Below are positions 60,684-64,000 of a stretch of 64,000 bases of DNA, one piece after another. How positions within the stretch are numbered: position 1 is the first letter of the stretch; each line of letters begins with the position of its first letter. The stretch is taken from assembly GCA_948567375.1 (NCBI GenBank), contig OX419760.1:24924001-24988000 (forward strand), given 5' to 3'. This stretch comes from Lunularia cruciata. Taxonomy: Eukaryota; Streptophyta; Marchantiopsida; Lunulariales; Lunulariaceae. The notes beneath the pieces are model-generated. The model had not been told where the DNA came from, did not search any database, and saw only the letters and a program-made list of their open reading frames with translations. Both the position numbers and the translations under genes were made by a program.

Positions 60684-60976
60684 CTTAGTGAATGTGTTGT
60701 TAATCACACAAGACAAATAGTGGTATTAGTCACACAACAAAACTGTGGTATTGTGAAAATTTAGTATTAATCATGTCAATGTCATAGTCACATAAGACTT
60801 TGAAACCAAAAATCAAGTAAGTAATGATTAATGAAAGGATAGTGACACAAGAGTCAAGTTAGTGGTAATTAATATATCATATGACAAATACAAAATCATT
60901 GTGATTGCTTGTGACTGCCACTACAATCAAACAAGGTGGGTGGATTTAGTAAAATAGGTGGGTGGATTTAACATTC
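60684..60976 (-). repeat. Right terminal inverted repeat of the MULE
   Basis: The reverse complement starts GAATGTTAAATCCACCCACC and aligns along its length with 34405 onward. It is cut on its inner side by the family A LTR at 60683. Several short blocks (GTGGGTGGATTTA) recur near the outer end. Confidence 0.75.
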
Positions 60977-63590
60977 CATTATATCTATAATAGATTTGGA
61001 TTTTGGCATAATAGGTTTGGATTCAAACATTGTCTTTAGTGGCACCTAAATATGATCTTTAGTTGTAGATGGATTTTGGTGTTGCGTCGGGCAAATGGAT
61101 GGTTATAGTACACAAATTTTTATGACAATAGAGCATTTGGCATGTGGCAGTCATGAGGCTTTGTCAAGACACATGTGACAAAGCTTCATGAGTTAAATAA
61201 TTGAGAGAGACAAGGAACCAAATGTTTCTTTTGGTTATCTCCAAAGTACACTTGCTACACTAATCTACTTATATAATAGAATGAGAATCATGCACCCTCG
61301 TCCCTAAACAACAAGACAATGGTCCTTAGTGCACCATAATCAAAATGCTCAAAATCTTTGGCATGCAGATAGATGAGTATTCAACATGTGTGTGGCAGAC
61401 AAACAAATGGGTGTGATGGGAATAGAGCCCAGCTCTAGAATGCATATAGGCATTTAACGTTTAACCTGTCCTTGGGATGACACATGTAGTACTAGTTATT
61501 GTATGAGAGAGTAGCAGAATAGAGTATAACAAACTAAAATGAACTTTGATTTCTCAATGAATCAATTGTTATTTGTGGTCTCCTCCTTCTCACTTTCCCT
61601 TATCCATATAGAACAAAAATAATCAAAATAATAATAACAACAATATATATGATATTTTCATTCTTCTTGTCTTTTCTATATGTAAATTTGAGTACAGAAG
61701 ATAAAAATTTGTTTTGGTCATCAAGTTAGTATTTGATGTGTATGAAATTTTTTTTTAAATCTTGTGTTATCTTTATTTAGTTATAAACATATATTCATCT
61801 ACCATTACGTTAATACTCATATTTGCCTAGAGTAATTTTAGATATAAAGCTCTATTATTTTTTGTATAGTATTTGAATAGCTTATGATAACATATATTAT
61901 ATGTACAAAGACATTTAACTACAATTATCAAGATAATAATCTAACAAAACTATAAAAAGTTAAAATTGTATAATTCTCCAATTAAAAACATCTCTTTGTA
62001 AAGAAATTTTTTACACTTATTAATTTATTTTTGTATATCAAAAACCCATAAGAAGCCATAAAGTTGTTAAGAAAAGTTAGCAATTTGGTACACTTCAAAG
62101 TTTAGAAAATGTGGGTAATAATAATTTACAGAAAATATAAAGTGTTATATTGATTCTTTTATGTCATACCAACGAGCACAAACTAATTTTCTTTTTGGAA
62201 AATCATATTACATATAAGAATTGAGTAGATATGACAAAATTACTGCATCAATAAAAGATAGAGTAAATAATTTATTTTTGATAAAATTATATTTTATGAT
62301 TAGAAAATGGAACTAAAATTTAATTATGATTTTGGGAAATTATGAAATAGTAAAACAAAATAAAAAATTTGCCTTTTTTAATCTAGTGGATGTAAATTTC
62401 TTATTTTCATTTGGAAAACACATTTTATTTTTCTCCTTAGAACTAGCTCCAAAATGGGCAAAGCAAGATGAAGATCTAAAATAAACTAATGAGTCAAGTA
62501 AGGACGAAATTATCATATCACTCTAATTATATAATAAGTCAATAATTCATGTATTACAAAATTGTCATGGACATAGAAGAATAATAATAATTTTAGTAGA
62601 TGTAAAAATAATAATTTTCCATTTCTGATTTGATTCAAATATCTTTTATACTTAAGTACAAACTGAATTCTCTTATATAATATCTAATTTTAAGATTAAT
62701 TTAGACTTGGCCAAATGTAAATCCAGATTTTTGATTTATATCATATTGAAAATAATTTGTATGTTTAATTCTACTATCTAGAAATAGAAGGTAAGTGAGA
62801 TAATAAAACAATATTCATATATGTATAGCTCATATATGATTTATTTCACTATCACATTATAAGTAAAGCTGAGATTAGCAATTTAGTACCAGAGAGAAAA
62901 GAATTGAATATTTTATTCTTCTTGATTTAAATTTTATTTTCAAACTAATTGAAATTGAAAACTGAACTTGAAAATTTTATGTATTGAATAAGAACTTCAA
63001 TTGAGCTTATCATCAATAAGTAATATCTGATATGTAATATAATATAATATAAATATAATATAAATATATATTTTTATTTATATTTTGAAGTCAGCTTGCA
63101 AAATAGTTTTCATTTTTATAAGCAATTTCTCTTTTTGTTCAAGTATGATTTCTATTTATGTACTTTATACCTATAGAAATATGTAAAAATATTGCAAGAT
63201 TCAGATAAATTTGAAGATTAGTTCTAGTGTTACATGATATCTTTCTAATATAACATATTGCACGATTTTTTGCAATATTTTATCATCTTTCTTTTTAAAA
63301 AATGATTTATTATATAATTTCATGTTGATTTTACTGTATACACTAAATAAAGATATTATGTATCAAGAAACTATTCCAGGTTAGTTCCGGGATGCATGAT
63401 ATCTTTATCTAGTGTATACCGTAAATCAACATGAAATTATATAATAAATCCCTTTTTTTATAAGAGAGATGATTTCAAAATTGATGATCAGATTTTTTCA
63501 ATTGGATATAGTATATTCTTTTTTAATTAACTGACATTCACCTGAATAATATGAAATGGTTCAAATTCTATATTTCCTACATAAAGATAT
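60977..63590. other. AT-rich intergenic DNA, no gene recognised
   Basis: No open frame with a known motif and no RNA gene. AT content rises further beyond 61.6 kb. A long foldback lies at 63304-63450. Confidence 0.55.
63304..63450. repeat. Foldback with about 57-bp arms
   Basis: The left arm 63304-63360 (GATTTATTATATAATTTCAT...) pairs with the right arm 63395-63450 in reverse complement, with only a handful of differences and a 34-nt loop. It is probably a small MITE or an inverted duplication. A partial relative of the loop-side sequence (GTTACATGATATCTTTCT) occurs about 170 bases upstream near 63230. Confidence 0.8.
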
Positions 63591-64000
63591 TACCCATCCC
63601 CTGGATGGGCGACGAGCGCAACAACAGGTCGGAAGGTCTCCAAGTATAGAGGCATGCAGGGAGGTCACCTCTTTGCTCCTCTAGCCTTGGAGTAATATGG
63701 AACGATGTACACGACATTTGACATATTTGTTAGGGCATGCACGAGAGCTTATCACGTAAAGCGACAGGGGTAACTTTCACTCTCATATTTTATAATATAT
63801 TTTAAACATGTGGCCATCGTTCTATAGAGTACAATGGCTGGTGCTCTCCATAGGAGAGCAATCACACTAGGTGATGCTTCTTCGGCTACTCTATTTGTTT
63901 GTAGACCACACGATTTGCATAGCTTGGATATCTTAGGTGCAATGGGACAGATTTCTCATATAGACTCTACCTTTTTCATCTCTCCCTTGTGCGCCTTGAC
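63591..64000 (+). mobile_element. 5'-truncated non-LTR retrotransposon copy at window edge
   Basis: It matches 11200-11630 of the near full-length element: GGATGGGCGACGAGCGCAAC, AGGTCTCCAAGTATAGAGG and so on to CTCTCCCTTGTGCGCC. It is truncated at the 5' side and cut by the window end. It has stops and indels. The block from the last ORF codons through the palindrome (TTGGGGCTTAGCCCCATGTTA) is deleted, so CTCTA runs straight into CCTTTTT. Confidence 0.88.

Larger units (their letters stand above)
34405..60976 (-). mobile_element. Mutator-like element (FAR1-type) filled with nested retrotransposons
   Basis: Long terminal inverted repeats (about 34405-34760 and 60684-60976) enclose transposase pieces on the minus strand. 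Shared TIR blocks include GAATGTTAAAT, ATTTTACTAAATCCAC, ATTGTAG, ACTTACTTGATT and TTGTTGTGTGACTAATA. Removing the nested insertions (37758-38924, 39264-58606, 60135-60683) leaves roughly 5.5 kb, a normal size for an autonomous MULE. Outer flanks (34396-34404 and 60977-60985) do not show the 9-11 bp duplication expected, so the outer limits may be off by some bases or the duplication has decayed. Stretches 34760-36460 and 58900-60130 show no further protein I could recognise. Confidence 0.75.

Noticed and set aside
60130-60688. Target duplication around the LTR at 60135-60683
   Set aside because: GATAG and CTTAG differ at two of five bases by transversions, so the insertion cannot be proven by this criterion.
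34396-60985. A 9-bp target duplication for the large MULE
   Set aside because: The immediate flanks do not match; a loose similarity (TATATCAATAG and TATATCTATAATAG) is slightly displaced and too weak to call.

Overview
The window looks like nuclear DNA of a land plant, probably a non-seed lineage; that lineage guess is inference. It has spliced genes with GT-AG introns, Ty1/copia and Ty3/gypsy chromovirus retrotransposons primed by initiator-Met-tRNA-like sites, a FAR1-type Mutator element, and very AT-rich intergenic DNA. No prokaryotic operons, CRISPR arrays, rRNA genes or convincing tRNA genes were seen.

Layout. Positions 1-5.7 kb are AT-rich and gene-free. From 5.7 to 11.7 kb lie a 3' fragment (about 5.72-5.94 kb) and a near full-length copy (8.43-11.69 kb) of a single-ORF non-LTR retrotransposon. 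It has an N-terminal C2H2-like finger, a reverse transcriptase, a C-terminal CCHC knuckle and a restriction-like endonuclease-like region. More 3' pieces lie at 24.2 kb and at the right edge (63.6-64 kb).

From 13.3 to 31.4 kb is a gene island with three conserved eukaryotic genes, all on the minus strand, rebuilt exon by exon. They are an SGP1/Spg1-type septum-promoting small GTPase (6 exons, 359 aa), a CLPTM1-family multipass membrane protein (12 exons, 641 aa) and QCR6, the complex III hinge subunit (3 exons, 77 aa). They share no pathway; the cluster looks like ordinary gene order.

From 34.4 to 61 kb is a multi-layer nest. The outer shell is a Mutator-like element with long inverted repeats whose transposase is cut into three pieces. 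A gypsy element (C, 39264-58606, TSD TTGTG/TTATG) and a smaller relative (D, 37758-38924) sit inside that transposase. Inside C lie a copia element (40581-46906) and a second, complete gypsy chromovirus (B, 47585-55072, perfect TSD ATTGA). Inside B are three solo LTRs: one in each LTR and one in pol. All are inactivated by stops and frameshifts, many of which could be C-to-T changes.

Most noteworthy: (1) the finger/RT/endonuclease-like non-LTR element and its stop-codon palindrome; (2) gap-free heat-shock-element motifs (TTCnnGAAnnTTC) just upstream of the TATA box in the LTRs of B; (3) the nesting order, readable from target-site duplications; (4) two unrelated solo-LTR insertions close together in the two LTRs of B, near that same motif cluster.
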